From positions 1 to 64,000 of the forward strand of contig JBCCHF010000032.1 in the NCBI GenBank assembly GCA_039028895.1: 64,000 bases of DNA, read 5' to 3'. Below the pieces are notes generated by a model that was given only the letters and a program-made list of their open reading frames with translations, was not told the DNA's origin and ran no database searches. The stretch's first letter is position 1. The number at the start of each line of letters is the position of its first letter. The position numbers and the translations under genes were made by a program. This document shows positions 8,323 through 16,932 of this stretch, in pieces. This DNA is from JAHDCJ01 sp039028895. Its GTDB lineage: Bacteria; Bacteroidota; Bacteroidia; Chitinophagales; Saprospiraceae.

Positions 8323-9078
8323 TTAAAGCAACTCAACCATAGCCACCCATTGCTGATCACCATTGCCGAAAGGCGGATTTTTACTGCTTGAAGGATTAAT
8401 AATATGCCACCGCGTACTACCTGCAATCTTTCCATAGGTTCGGCCGTGGTACAGGGTGTACCCAACAACATTACCATGCACATCTTTTTCAGTTTCGGTT
8501 ACAACCCCAATATGCTGGATACCGCCCGAAGTTGTCAGATCATCAATATTTAGATCAGTTGCTTCGTATGGCATATTTCGGGTACCGTAAAACATAATGG
8601 CACCGGGTTTTATCATATGACCTGAATTGGAAGCATCATGCACAATGCGTAATTTTTTCCTGTTATAAAACCAGCGGGCTATTTTGCGGGTATCTCTGGC
8701 TTCAGAAGGTGTGGGCAAAACAATTGAGGAGCATTCACTTTTCATCATTTTGGAAAAGCGCAAAAATATGCCGGAACAATCCGACAGGTCTTCGGAATTA
8801 TACAAGATCTCCCGCTTCTCCATATTTTCTGAATAAAGCTTCAAAAAGGCTGAAAGATCATGCTCCGTTGAATTACAGATATTTTTCCCGGTTTTCGTAG
8901 GTCGGGCTTCTTTTTTTATCACAGGAGGTTTGACATTCTTTGTTTTTTCCGCATCGCTGGAAACAGAATCTACGACCTCAATATCCGCTAAAGTATTGGC
9001 TCTGGGCGGCTTTTCAGCAAAAAAGTAATAATAAATCACCCCGCCAAAAAACAATATTATGAAGAGTTGATGTTTCAT
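8323..9078 (-). CDS. NlpC/P60-like cell-wall hydrolase with membrane anchor
   Basis: 251 aa. A single N-terminal hydrophobic helix (residues 4-20) is followed by a Lys/Pro-rich linker. The catalytic-like part has 'DLSDCSGIF' with Cys101, then 'KPGAIMFYGTR' before 'GIQHIGVVTETE' with His189 and 'YTLYHGRTYGKIAG' with His211. This is the order expected for the papain-like NlpC/P60 fold (Cys, His, third polar residue), which cleaves peptidoglycan peptides. It probably faces the periplasm. It stands alone, divergent from the hydrolase gene downstream. The family call rests on motif order, so amidase or CHAP relatives remain possible. Confidence 0.65.
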   Translation of the reverse strand: MKHQLFIILFFGGVIYYYFFAEKPPRANTLADIEVVDSVSSDAEKTKNVKPPVIKKEARPTKTGKNICNSTEHDLSAFLKLYSENMEKREILYNSEDLSDCSGIFLRFSKMMKSECSSIVLPTPSEARDTRKIARWFYNRKKLRIVHDASNSGHMIKPGAIMFYGTRNMPYEATDLNIDDLTTSGGIQHIGVVTETEKDVHGNVVGYTLYHGRTYGKIAGSTRWHIINPSSSKNPPFGNGDQQWVAMVELL

Positions 9079-9204
9079 GGTTCTTCAGATGTTGTTAATA
9101 ACTAGGGTACGAAAATCAGGCCAATAGACAGGTTTTTTATGAAGTTTATCTTTTTATTACTTTCGTAGATTAATCTCATTAACTCAAATTTTAGAAAAAA
9201 AGTA

Positions 9205-10215
9205 TTGATCTACCTGGTTGTTTTTGTATTGGTTTTGGTTGGTTTTATCCTCGCTTTCGTGTTTACCGGGCTTCCGCTTCCCGAAAAAACGGAAGCCGTT
9301 ATCGATGATTTTATTGGTAAAGATTTACAAGAATTTATCAAAGGAGAAACGGGTTTTGCTAAAAATGGTGATGTCTCTATCTGGTATGAAAATATCGTCG
9401 AGACGGAGAATCCAAAAGGCACAATTCTCTTAGTCATGGGACATAGTACGACAGCACTTGGCTGGTCACGTTATTTCTTTCAGCCCATGCTTGACAGGGG
9501 TTATCGCGTTATTCGATACGATAACAGGGGCGTCGGCATGTCTGATTGGCTGGAAAACTGGGATAAGAACCATCCCTATTCAATAGAGGATATGGCCCTT
9601 GACGGAATGGCTGTATTAGACGCTGCAGGCGTTGATCAGGCGCACGTTGTTGGGGTTTCCCTTGGCGGAATGATCGCACAACGCATGGCTATCAGCCATA
9701 AAGACCGTGTCCAATCACTCACTTCGTTAATGTCTTCTGGTTTCATGGACGACCCTGAATTACCACGGGTACCTAAGGTTTTCGAAATCAGTTTATTACG
9801 GCTTAGTCTGCGGTACAAAATCTCGAGAAGCGAACGTAATGATGTCCGGTTTAGGATAAGTGTAGCAAAAATGCTTAAGAGTCCTGATCATTCAGAAGTG
9901 GATTTGCCACTAAGAACTGAAAAAGCGTTATACGAGATCAGGAAACGGAAAGGCTATAGTCCGTATGTCATGAATCAACACACAAAAGCGGTTCAAGTCT
10001 CTGGTTCCCGATACGAGGGGCTAAAGGCGCTTGACCTCCCCGTCCTTGTCGTTCATGGTCGTAAAGATCCATTAGTCTTATTTGAACATGGTGAAAAATG
10101 TGCTAGCATGATACCTGGCGCAAAGACCATTTGGATTGATGATATGGGCCATGAGATACCGCCTCATTATACGCCTTTGGTGTTGGAGGGGATATTTGAG
10201 GTGATGGAGTTGTAA
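9205..10215 (+). CDS. Alpha/beta hydrolase, membrane-anchored
   Basis: 336 aa. An N-terminal hydrophobic segment (residues 1-20) precedes an alpha/beta-hydrolase fold with 'LLVMGHSTTALGW' (oxyanion region), nucleophile Ser152 in 'GVSLGG', and probable Asp288 ('HGRKDPLV') and His316 ('MGHEIPP'). The substrate is unknown; the overall pattern is that of esterase/haloperoxidase-like members. No in-frame ATG exists before the conserved part. TTG at 9205 is the first usual start, and an ATT at 9178 or 9169 would add the basic stretch 'NFRKKV' before the helix. The in-frame stop at 9166 limits the 5' end. Confidence 0.85.
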   Translation: MIYLVVFVLVLVGFILAFVFTGLPLPEKTEAVIDDFIGKDLQEFIKGETGFAKNGDVSIWYENIVETENPKGTILLVMGHSTTALGWSRYFFQPMLDRGYRVIRYDNRGVGMSDWLENWDKNHPYSIEDMALDGMAVLDAAGVDQAHVVGVSLGGMIAQRMAISHKDRVQSLTSLMSSGFMDDPELPRVPKVFEISLLRLSLRYKISRSERNDVRFRISVAKMLKSPDHSEVDLPLRTEKALYEIRKRKGYSPYVMNQHTKAVQVSGSRYEGLKALDLPVLVVHGRKDPLVLFEHGEKCASMIPGAKTIWIDDMGHEIPPHYTPLVLEGIFEVMEL

Positions 10216-10704
10216 TTTTCATTTTTTTGCTAAAAAATTGGCACTCAATAGATTTATTTTTGGGAATATCGTTCGATTTAAGTTTCCCCTTTTTTCAGCT
10301 ACCTTTTTAATTAAATTCACAAAAATCTAATATTCACTTTTCTTCCAAAGTCTTAATTATCAACAAGTAATTATTAAAATCTGAGCTATTATATTGAATA
10401 ATATTCAAGTTTATCTTTTTAAATAAATAGAATATAGAGTTTTACACTATCGTCAAAATATTCCAACTTGGGTTCTGAAAGTGTTAATGGAAAACAAGGG
10501 ATGAGCAAATGCAATTCCTGGCAATCCATCAAACTTCAAAAGAGTGATCTTGAGCTCAATAAATCACTCTAAATCAATAATCAGAACCGGAATTCGTAAC
10601 GGAAGCCGTTTGGCCACCGACTGTCCTTTCTTTGCCCGGTTAATTCTTAACCAATTCTGCTGCTGGTATTAAATTAATCAGTCGGTAGTTGTAAAACAAT
10701 TAAC
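10216..10704. other. AT-rich intergenic region with one hairpin
   Basis: No convincing gene. The sequence is strongly AT-rich. AGAGTGAT (10541-10548) and ATCACTCT (10563-10570) form an 8-bp inverted repeat with a 14-nt loop and no T-run. It lies within a 23-codon open frame (10501-10572) that has no supporting evidence. Confidence 0.5.
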
Positions 10705-11031
10705 ATGTTACGCACAATCCTTTGTATGGCCATATTATGCATGGTCACAGTTAATCAATTCGCCTATTCCTCAAAATTGCTTGAATCCGTTGGAGTGGTT
10801 CAGGGGTTTACCGAACACATTGAGGTTACCATCGACAGGTCAGCTCCACCCATAAATAATGGATCAATGACCGTTACTGTCAAATTACTGGATTTTCGTG
10901 GAAACGAATTACATAGTGAAAATACTACTGGATCATTTGTGAGCATTTCAACTTCAGGATATGCTTCGGGAACATATTCTGTGATCCTAGAAATGATTGG
11001 ATACACTGAAACACATTACACGACGATTTAA
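10705..11031 (+). CDS. Small secreted protein, single T9SS-tail-like beta domain
   Basis: 108 aa with a signal peptide (residues 1-22, ending '...NQFAYS'). The mature part is one beta-sandwich-like unit: 'MTVTVKLLDFRGNELHSE', then 'VSISTSGYASGTYSVILEM'. It has the layout of the type-A T9SS C-terminal sorting domain ('v.d..G......i.....l..G.Y.v.'). Unusually, almost nothing precedes this domain, so it may be a stand-alone surface or periplasmic protein rather than cargo plus tail. No operon partner; it lies opposite a large TPR-like gene. Confidence 0.6.
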   Translation: MLRTILCMAILCMVTVNQFAYSSKLLESVGVVQGFTEHIEVTIDRSAPPINNGSMTVTVKLLDFRGNELHSENTTGSFVSISTSGYASGTYSVILEMIGYTETHYTTI

Positions 11032-11064
11032 TAAGAATTTGAACTTGTTTGGCATGGGTCTAAT

Positions 11065-12540
11065 TTACTGACTCATGCCAATTTTTGTTATTGCTTTGTA
11101 AAGCCAGCTTTTATAAGTGATTGGAGATAATTGACTAAGCTGAGTCCTTAGAATTTCTACATCAACCAATTCCTGGTCCCTTAATCTGGTTGATGCAAGC
11201 TTTCTCACAAAGCTTAAAAAATTCAAGTTGGCAACAACTACATTTTTTGCGATCGTTTTGTTTCTTTTCAGATATTGTCTAAATGCAATAATATAGTCGC
11301 CCAGTGATTGGTCTTCACCTAACTCATAATAAGCCCTTAACACAATACTTCTAGCCCTTAGGTTATAGCTGAAGTCGACATAATTAACATTCTGAAGTAA
11401 AAATATGGCGTTTTTAAGATCTTTATGACCGTTTTTAGAATCATCCAGCTTTTTAGATCCTCGAAAAAAGTACAGCGAAGCATTACTTAAATTGCTTATA
11501 TCGGTTCTAACCTCCTCTGGAAGCATTGGCGTATACACTTTAAGGAAGTACTCTAGCCATTCAAATTCTTCCACCACACATGCTGTGTTCACTATGTTAT
11601 TAAAGTGGTCGGGAGAAACTTTTCCATGTTCGGCAAGGATATCCCATTTTACACCGTTTGCATAAAGGCTAAAAATTTCCCTGTAGTATTCTTCTTTACC
11701 TTGATTCAGTTGTGAGATTCCATAGTTAATAAAACTTGCAAGAATCCCGAATTGCTCAGTTTTATTGGTTAGTTCCCTGTAGGTATTGTAAAACGACTTG
11801 GCCTCATTATAGGCAACGAGATTCCTTTTCAGGCTTAATTCCGTTATTCTTCTCCACATTCCTATTAATGGAATCTGAGTTTCCATTTTCCTTGCTTTTG
11901 CTAACAGATGGTCCAGATCAGAGATGGAATGATAGTGGTTAACAATGGATTGTCGCATAATACTTTCGTTCACTAACCTCAGTCTTGCCAACAGGTATTG
12001 ACCTTCAAGCAACTCTGTTATGCCTTCCAAATTGGAATCAATCTGTAATTCATATTTACTAGTTGCTGGATAGAAATATCGATTATATTTCAGATTAAAA
12101 AGAGAAGAATAGAATGAATAATTCTTTTCTTCCTGAATCTCGTGCAACGTAATAGCCTTGTCTACTTCACTATAAAACAACTCATCCGCTCCACGCTTCT
12201 TATATCCTCTGGCAAGTAAAATTTTCCCTAGAATCGGATTATTCTTTAATTCATCTTCTACAAGGAATTGCTCTAAAATTTTGGATAAACGAGAAATCAG
12301 ATCGTTTAGTCTTCTGCCATTGTAGTTGCCTGACATCAGAGCTGCATAAATTTTCCTTTTATTGAGCAATTTACGCTGATATTCCGGGTGAGCATTTCTT
12401 AAAATCTTCTGGAAATCTACCAACACAGAATGTCTGTTTCCAAATCTGGATTTCAAGTATTTCCCAAATTCCTTTAGATCATTATCTGATAATTGTTTAA
12501 GCTGCTTAACCAGTTTGCTGTTAGTAAGGAATGCTGACAT
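11065..12540 (-). CDS. Large helical TPR-like protein, paralog 1 of 3
   Basis: The 491-aa, all-helical, soluble protein has no signal peptide. It begins 'KLVKQLKQLSDNDLKEFGKYLKS', the same kind of opening (hydrophobic helix, 'LS..(D/E)...F..(Y/F)') as the proteins at 19107-20573 and 28769-30313. It keeps their general length and late Leu/Tyr-rich helical repeats, but it is the most diverged of the three. Such proteins are frequent, uncharacterised, multi-copy genes in Saprospiria. It is transcribed divergently from the cassette starting at 12727, so a regulatory or scaffold link to that cassette is possible but unproven. Confidence 0.65.
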   Translation of the reverse strand: MSAFLTNSKLVKQLKQLSDNDLKEFGKYLKSRFGNRHSVLVDFQKILRNAHPEYQRKLLNKRKIYAALMSGNYNGRRLNDLISRLSKILEQFLVEDELKNNPILGKILLARGYKKRGADELFYSEVDKAITLHEIQEEKNYSFYSSLFNLKYNRYFYPATSKYELQIDSNLEGITELLEGQYLLARLRLVNESIMRQSIVNHYHSISDLDHLLAKARKMETQIPLIGMWRRITELSLKRNLVAYNEAKSFYNTYRELTNKTEQFGILASFINYGISQLNQGKEEYYREIFSLYANGVKWDILAEHGKVSPDHFNNIVNTACVVEEFEWLEYFLKVYTPMLPEEVRTDISNLSNASLYFFRGSKKLDDSKNGHKDLKNAIFLLQNVNYVDFSYNLRARSIVLRAYYELGEDQSLGDYIIAFRQYLKRNKTIAKNVVVANLNFLSFVRKLASTRLRDQELVDVEILRTQLSQLSPITYKSWLYKAITKIGMSQ

Positions 12541-12726
12541 TAATACGATAGGATAGCATGTGAATCAATTCGCAATAAATTCATTTATAGACTTTTACAA
12601 TCAAAAAAAATAAAAAACTATTGAAAGTTAAAACGTTTTTTAAAAGTATTTGTTCGATTGATTTTTTTCAAAAACTATTACTCGCCCATAAATTGGCTTA
12701 CACATTGATTCACCTAAATCAAGTTC

Positions 12727-12969
12727 ATGATCTCATTTAAGGCAAAGATAATTGAAGTAGAATGTAATAGGAGTGATGGCCGGATTAGATTTCTGCTTGA
12801 GAAAAAAGATTTTAACAGAATCACTGCTTTTGCAGATGAGGCTACCACTATCGCTGGTTGCATTCTTTCTTTCCAGATGAATCTTAATGCCGAATATACA
12901 ATTGAAGAATCCAATGGTGAAAGCTTGCTTAATTCTGTCAGACTCAACATTGAAAACCTTTTGTTCTAA
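12727..12969 (+). CDS. Small hypothetical protein opening the protease/pentein cassette
   Basis: 80 aa, predicted beta-beta-alpha-type, soluble, without signal or membrane segment. The N-terminus reads 'MISFKAKIIEVECNRSDGRI'. No family is recognised. The next gene starts 12 nt downstream, so it is the likely first gene of a seven-gene transcript. An overlapping antisense frame is treated as a shadow. Coding status is supported by its position and tight spacing. Confidence 0.55.
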   Translation: MISFKAKIIEVECNRSDGRIRFLLEKKDFNRITAFADEATTIAGCILSFQMNLNAEYTIEESNGESLLNSVRLNIENLLF

Positions 12970-12981
12970 AATTTTACAGCT

Positions 12982-13824
12982 ATGAAAACACCTACTATTA
13001 TACTTTTGATGGTAATCTTCTCTGCCAAAACCTTTGCTCAGTCAGGAGAAGTTTATGTATTTAAATATTTCAAAGAGCTAGCTCAATGCGATGTCAATGG
13101 GAATTGGCTCGATGCCTCTGGAAACATAACAACAGATGAAAACAAGATCGAGAAACACTCGGTTGAGGCAGGATGGAAATTTATTATAGCCAATCAAACA
13201 GCAGGGAAGACCATAATCAAACTTTTGAAGTTTACAAATGCTTCAGGCAAAGACTCTGATGAGAAAGAAAAGAACCTTGACGAATTGATTACAACCTACA
13301 ATCAGACTGCCAAAAGCCAGGTATTTTTCCTACTGCGCGAGAATGAATTAGAAACCAATGCAGTTTTACTAAAATCAAAATGGGACTTCTCCAGTGGGGC
13401 TCTGACTTTACCCATGAAAATCAGAACGCCAAAAGATTCCATAGAAATTACTGGCCAAAAGCAGAATAGAGAGCTAGATATCCTTGGCGAATTAAATGTA
13501 GGGGCTTCATTTGGCCCTAAGATCAGATTCGGAAAGAATAGAGATTTTTCAGTAAACACTCTTTTTGGGTTCTCACTGGCCGGCATTTCAGTAGATGCTT
13601 CAACTACTAATGGGAAAGTAACCGAACCTGGCACCGAACTTCTGGGTGTTACATTTCACGGAAGTGTTGTATTTGAGATCAAGGATTTCCAGATTGTAAT
13701 CGCAAATGGATTTGACATCTTAGGTCGGGAAGTAGGAGAAAATTGGATATATCAAAAAGGACATTGGTTGGGTATTGGACTTGGTATCAACATTTTCAAT
13801 GTTAACCCTGCCGGATCAAATTAA
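12982..13824 (+). CDS. Secreted barrel-like protein of the cassette
   Basis: 280 aa with a signal peptide (cleavage probably after '...AKTFAQ', residue 20). Residues 20-140 are a mixed alpha/beta domain. Residues 160-280 are alternating glycine/aromatic strands ('ELNVGASFGPKIRFG', 'GKSLFG'-like turns, 'HWLGIGLGINIF') ending near an aromatic residue, as in small outer-membrane beta-barrels or calycin-like domains. No named family is recognised. It overlaps no neighbour and is followed after 7 nt by the membrane coiled-coil gene, so it is likely translated from the same mRNA. Exported localisation is well supported; barrel membership is inference. Confidence 0.6.
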   Translation: MKTPTIILLMVIFSAKTFAQSGEVYVFKYFKELAQCDVNGNWLDASGNITTDENKIEKHSVEAGWKFIIANQTAGKTIIKLLKFTNASGKDSDEKEKNLDELITTYNQTAKSQVFFLLRENELETNAVLLKSKWDFSSGALTLPMKIRTPKDSIEITGQKQNRELDILGELNVGASFGPKIRFGKNRDFSVNTLFGFSLAGISVDASTTNGKVTEPGTELLGVTFHGSVVFEIKDFQIVIANGFDILGREVGENWIYQKGHWLGIGLGINIFNVNPAGSN

Positions 13825-13831
13825 TCGAATT

Positions 13832-14713
13832 ATGCAAAAAATAGTATCAACTATATTCCTATTACTCCTATGCCATCTGGCTATCAATGCCCAAAATAAT
13901 TCTAACTGCAATATCCCTGCTGATGCATTTGAGATTTTGAAACAAATAAACCAATTGGAAGTTGAAGTCAACAGTCTGAAACTTGATCAAAAAGAACTAG
14001 AACAGGCGTCTGTTTTACTCCATTCAAGCAGAGAAAAATTTAAAAATAGTTCATTTGATATTTTTAATAATGGAAATGTTTCAACGCTCCTCAGAGACGA
14101 GTTATACAATAGAATTTATGACCTATCCATTGAATTGACAGAATATGGTAGTAATTTTCAAAACTTCAAGATCAAACTCAATGTCGATCAACCAGAGCAA
14201 CTACTTGTTGAGATTTTGGATTACTTAAATCGAGACACTATTAATCTTGATCAAGAAGAATTAACCAAAAAGAAAAACTCTATCGAAGAAAAATACACTT
14301 CAGGATTAAATGACCTTGAAAAGTATAACGAAGAAATTCTAAGTGGCATTATTTCAACCGGAGAATGCATTAAAAAACTAAAAAAGTCGAATAACAGGCA
14401 ATCCAATCTTCATAGAACAGCCATTATGGTGGGTCTTCCTGCATTCTGTATCACCATTTTGTTACTTTTTCTCGTGCCATATTGGATAGAATACAAAAAA
14501 GCTAATTCTGGTGGGTCAACCGACAACGACAAACAATACTTACTTGACGTTGCCACTGTCCTTTTGCTTACTCTGACCATATTGATATTGGGACTTGCCG
14601 AAATGATTACCAGTGAAGTCTTAGGAACTTTACTGGGTGGAATTTCAGCCTATGTTCTAAACCGAAGTTCTGTTTCTCAACGAACAAATAATGCAAATAG
14701 AAATACAAACTAA
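13832..14713 (+). CDS. Exported coiled-coil protein with C-terminal membrane helices
   Basis: 293 aa from the ATG at 13832, 7 nt after the preceding stop. This start places a clean signal peptide ('STIFLLLLCHLAINAQ') at the N-terminus; an upstream ATG at 13775 would bury it and overlap the previous gene. Residues 30-185 are acidic, heptad-rich helices. Hydrophobic segments lie at about 195-218, 237-260 and 263-278, with a short polar tail. The architecture suggests a periplasmic helical stalk anchored in the inner membrane. No known family. The next gene starts 14 nt later. Confidence 0.6.
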   Translation: MQKIVSTIFLLLLCHLAINAQNNSNCNIPADAFEILKQINQLEVEVNSLKLDQKELEQASVLLHSSREKFKNSSFDIFNNGNVSTLLRDELYNRIYDLSIELTEYGSNFQNFKIKLNVDQPEQLLVEILDYLNRDTINLDQEELTKKKNSIEEKYTSGLNDLEKYNEEILSGIISTGECIKKLKKSNNRQSNLHRTAIMVGLPAFCITILLLFLVPYWIEYKKANSGGSTDNDKQYLLDVATVLLLTLTILILGLAEMITSEVLGTLLGGISAYVLNRSSVSQRTNNANRNTN

Positions 14714-14727
14714 AAAATTATTCACGA

Positions 14728-15987
14728 ATGGAATTTCTATATAATATCTGGGAAAAAATAAAAGGATCTCCTTCAGTTCTTTATCCCACGTTTCAAATAA
14801 GAACCTCAAACATCCTTGATCAGAAAGTTAATATTGGGAACCCCATTCTTCCAAGGGAGCGTTACTTTGAAATAACACTTACCGAACAATTCCTACAAAA
14901 TAAGCGGGAATATTGGAATGAATTTATTCCATTAACCTTATTTTTTTCTGAGTTTATATATGCTGGAGAAAGAAATACCTTCCCTTTCGTTGTTGGGCCA
15001 AAGCTATTAAAAAGCCGTGAACAATTGGATGGGAAAGAAAGCATCAGGTATAAAAATACGAGAGTATGCGGACCAACACCCTACAGAGGAGATAATGTAA
15101 GTCTCTTCACAGGTTTGTTTAGGGTAAAAACCAAGGACTGGGCAGCTCAGACCATCAACTTTCTTGAAACTGTTGCAACAGCTTTTGACACCTCTCAACT
15201 AACTGGTTATCTCTCTGTTGCTAAGCCCATCATCTCAGGTATTGAGAGCTTTTTTGACATGGGCAAAGAAATGCAATTCCGAATAGGCCAAAGAGATGAA
15301 TTTCGGGATCCGACCATCCATACTACCAATCAATTTAGAAGTGGTTATTGGGTAATGATCAGGAAGGATCAAGATCAGATAAAAAAGGAAAACTTTTGGG
15401 TCAAAGATGGTGAATTATTTATTGGAACCTCGCGTAACAATATTAAACCTTATGTGGAAAGTGATTACACTTTATTTGAAATCAATGGTTTCCAAAAAAG
15501 AGGTGATTATGAGACTTTTGAATTCCACAAAAATTGGCAAAAAGTTCACAAACTGGTTATTCAAAAAAATGGAAATGAAGCCGCTGTTGAGTTTCAAAAC
15601 CTAATGGTCAACCTGTATTCCAATCACGATATCATAGCGTTGCAAAAGAATCAGCTGGCAGCCATGTACTCTGGTTTATTTGAAGAAGCAAAAAAAGTTT
15701 TCCTTCAACAATCACCCAGAATTGAATTATCAAAATCTCTATTACTCAATCAAAATCTTTTAAACGATACAGGAATAACGGTTGAATTTGATCCTGAAAC
15801 GATCGACATAACGCAACAATTTATAAAAGATACTTCTCCCAGAATTCACAATCAAAACTTCGAAATTGATGAGCAATTTATCGAAGATTCTCTTGATAAT
15901 CCAATATTGAAAAACCCTAAGCTGTTGGAAATGAAAGCCACAAAATTAGGCAACTTCAATCCTTTAATTGATTTAATAAACAGTTAA
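14728..15987 (+). CDS. Unknown 419-aa protein of the protease/pentein cassette
   Basis: Soluble, with no signal peptide or clear membrane helix. The N-terminal 230 residues are beta-rich with conserved-looking motifs ('RERYFEITLTEQFL', 'CGPTPYRGDNVSLFTGLFRV', 'LSVAKPIISGIESFFDMGKE'). The C-terminal 120 residues are more helical and polar. I cannot place it in a named family. It lies 14 nt after the membrane coiled-coil gene and 9 nt before the C1 protease gene, so the three are almost certainly co-expressed. It could be the substrate, regulator or effector partner of the protease; the sequence does not decide. Confidence 0.6.
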   Translation: MEFLYNIWEKIKGSPSVLYPTFQIRTSNILDQKVNIGNPILPRERYFEITLTEQFLQNKREYWNEFIPLTLFFSEFIYAGERNTFPFVVGPKLLKSREQLDGKESIRYKNTRVCGPTPYRGDNVSLFTGLFRVKTKDWAAQTINFLETVATAFDTSQLTGYLSVAKPIISGIESFFDMGKEMQFRIGQRDEFRDPTIHTTNQFRSGYWVMIRKDQDQIKKENFWVKDGELFIGTSRNNIKPYVESDYTLFEINGFQKRGDYETFEFHKNWQKVHKLVIQKNGNEAAVEFQNLMVNLYSNHDIIALQKNQLAAMYSGLFEEAKKVFLQQSPRIELSKSLLLNQNLLNDTGITVEFDPETIDITQQFIKDTSPRIHNQNFEIDEQFIEDSLDNPILKNPKLLEMKATKLGNFNPLIDLINS

Positions 15988-15996
15988 ACTCATCAT

Positions 15997-16800
15997 ATGA
16001 AAAAGACCGTAAAAGACACCTTCAAGACCAGGGTCCTGAATTGCATAGAATCCAAGGAGACTTTCAAAGACTGGAATAGAAATACCGCGGAAGCATCTCA
16101 AACATTAAAGTCGCCTGCTAAAGTTCCAAAATCAACGGATCTTAGAGAGGATTGGTGGAAAATTAATGACCAGAGAGATACAGGATCCTGTGTTGGCTGG
16201 GCAACAGCTGATTCGGTTGCCAGGTGGCATTTTGTAAAAAAAGGATTCCTGAATGAGACCGAATTGCTTTCCGCAAGATATGTTTGGATGGCATCCAAGG
16301 AAACAGATGTCTTTGATCAAAGACCTTCAACTTTTATTGATTCCTCAGGCACAAGTCTAAAAGCAGCCCTAGATATCGGCAGGAATTATGGATTTGTAAA
16401 AGAGTCTTTGTTACCGTTCGAAGGTGGGAGCCTTTACAAAGAAGAAGAGGATGTTTTTTATGCTGTTGCTTCAGGGTTTAAAATCCGAAATTATTTTAAC
16501 CTGAATATTGGTGAGAAATTAATTAACTGGAAAGTCTGGTTATCTTCAAAAGGTCCAATTCTAACCCGGCTAAATGTCGACTCCAGTTTTTATGAGGCTA
16601 CCAATAATAATGGAAACCTTGACAGGCATAAAAACTACAGTTATGGAGGTCATGCGATCGCTATAGTAGGATATACCCCAGACAGATTCATTATTAGAAA
16701 CAGTTGGGGTGAGTCATGGGGTGACAAAGGATTTGCATACGCTTCCTATGCCTATGCGGAAAAAGCCTTTACTGAGTCTTACGGGATAAGTTTGTTTTAG
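15997..16800 (+). CDS. Papain-like (C1A) cysteine protease without secretion signal
   Basis: 267 aa. The papain-fold active site is complete: oxyanion-hole Gln59 and nucleophile Cys65 in 'DQRDTGSCVGWAT', His219 in 'YGGHAIAIVGY', and Asn235 in 'IIRNSWGESWGDKGFA'. There is no signal peptide and no recognisable long propeptide, only about 45 polar residues before the domain, so it appears to act in the cytosol. Bacterial C1 proteases of this short kind often sit in effector or toxin contexts. It is fifth in the cassette, 9 nt after the 419-aa unknown. A 132-nt gap separates it from the pentein gene, the largest spacing in the cassette. Confidence 0.88.
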   Translation: MKKTVKDTFKTRVLNCIESKETFKDWNRNTAEASQTLKSPAKVPKSTDLREDWWKINDQRDTGSCVGWATADSVARWHFVKKGFLNETELLSARYVWMASKETDVFDQRPSTFIDSSGTSLKAALDIGRNYGFVKESLLPFEGGSLYKEEEDVFYAVASGFKIRNYFNLNIGEKLINWKVWLSSKGPILTRLNVDSSFYEATNNNGNLDRHKNYSYGGHAIAIVGYTPDRFIIRNSWGESWGDKGFAYASYAYAEKAFTESYGISLF

Positions 16801-16932
16801 CCTTAGGAAATCATCACTTACTGCGATACTAATACTAGCATTTGGATCAATGGAATCATGTATGTAAATGGAGGAAATGACTATATTAATAATCTCATTC
16901 CCTTTTCAAAATAAAATCAATTGGATCTAAAT

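Noticed and set aside
10501..10572. 23-codon ORF overlapping a dyad, considered as a RiPP precursor or leader peptide
   Set aside because: No core-like cluster, no modification gene nearby and no downstream terminator; chance is likely in an AT-rich gap.
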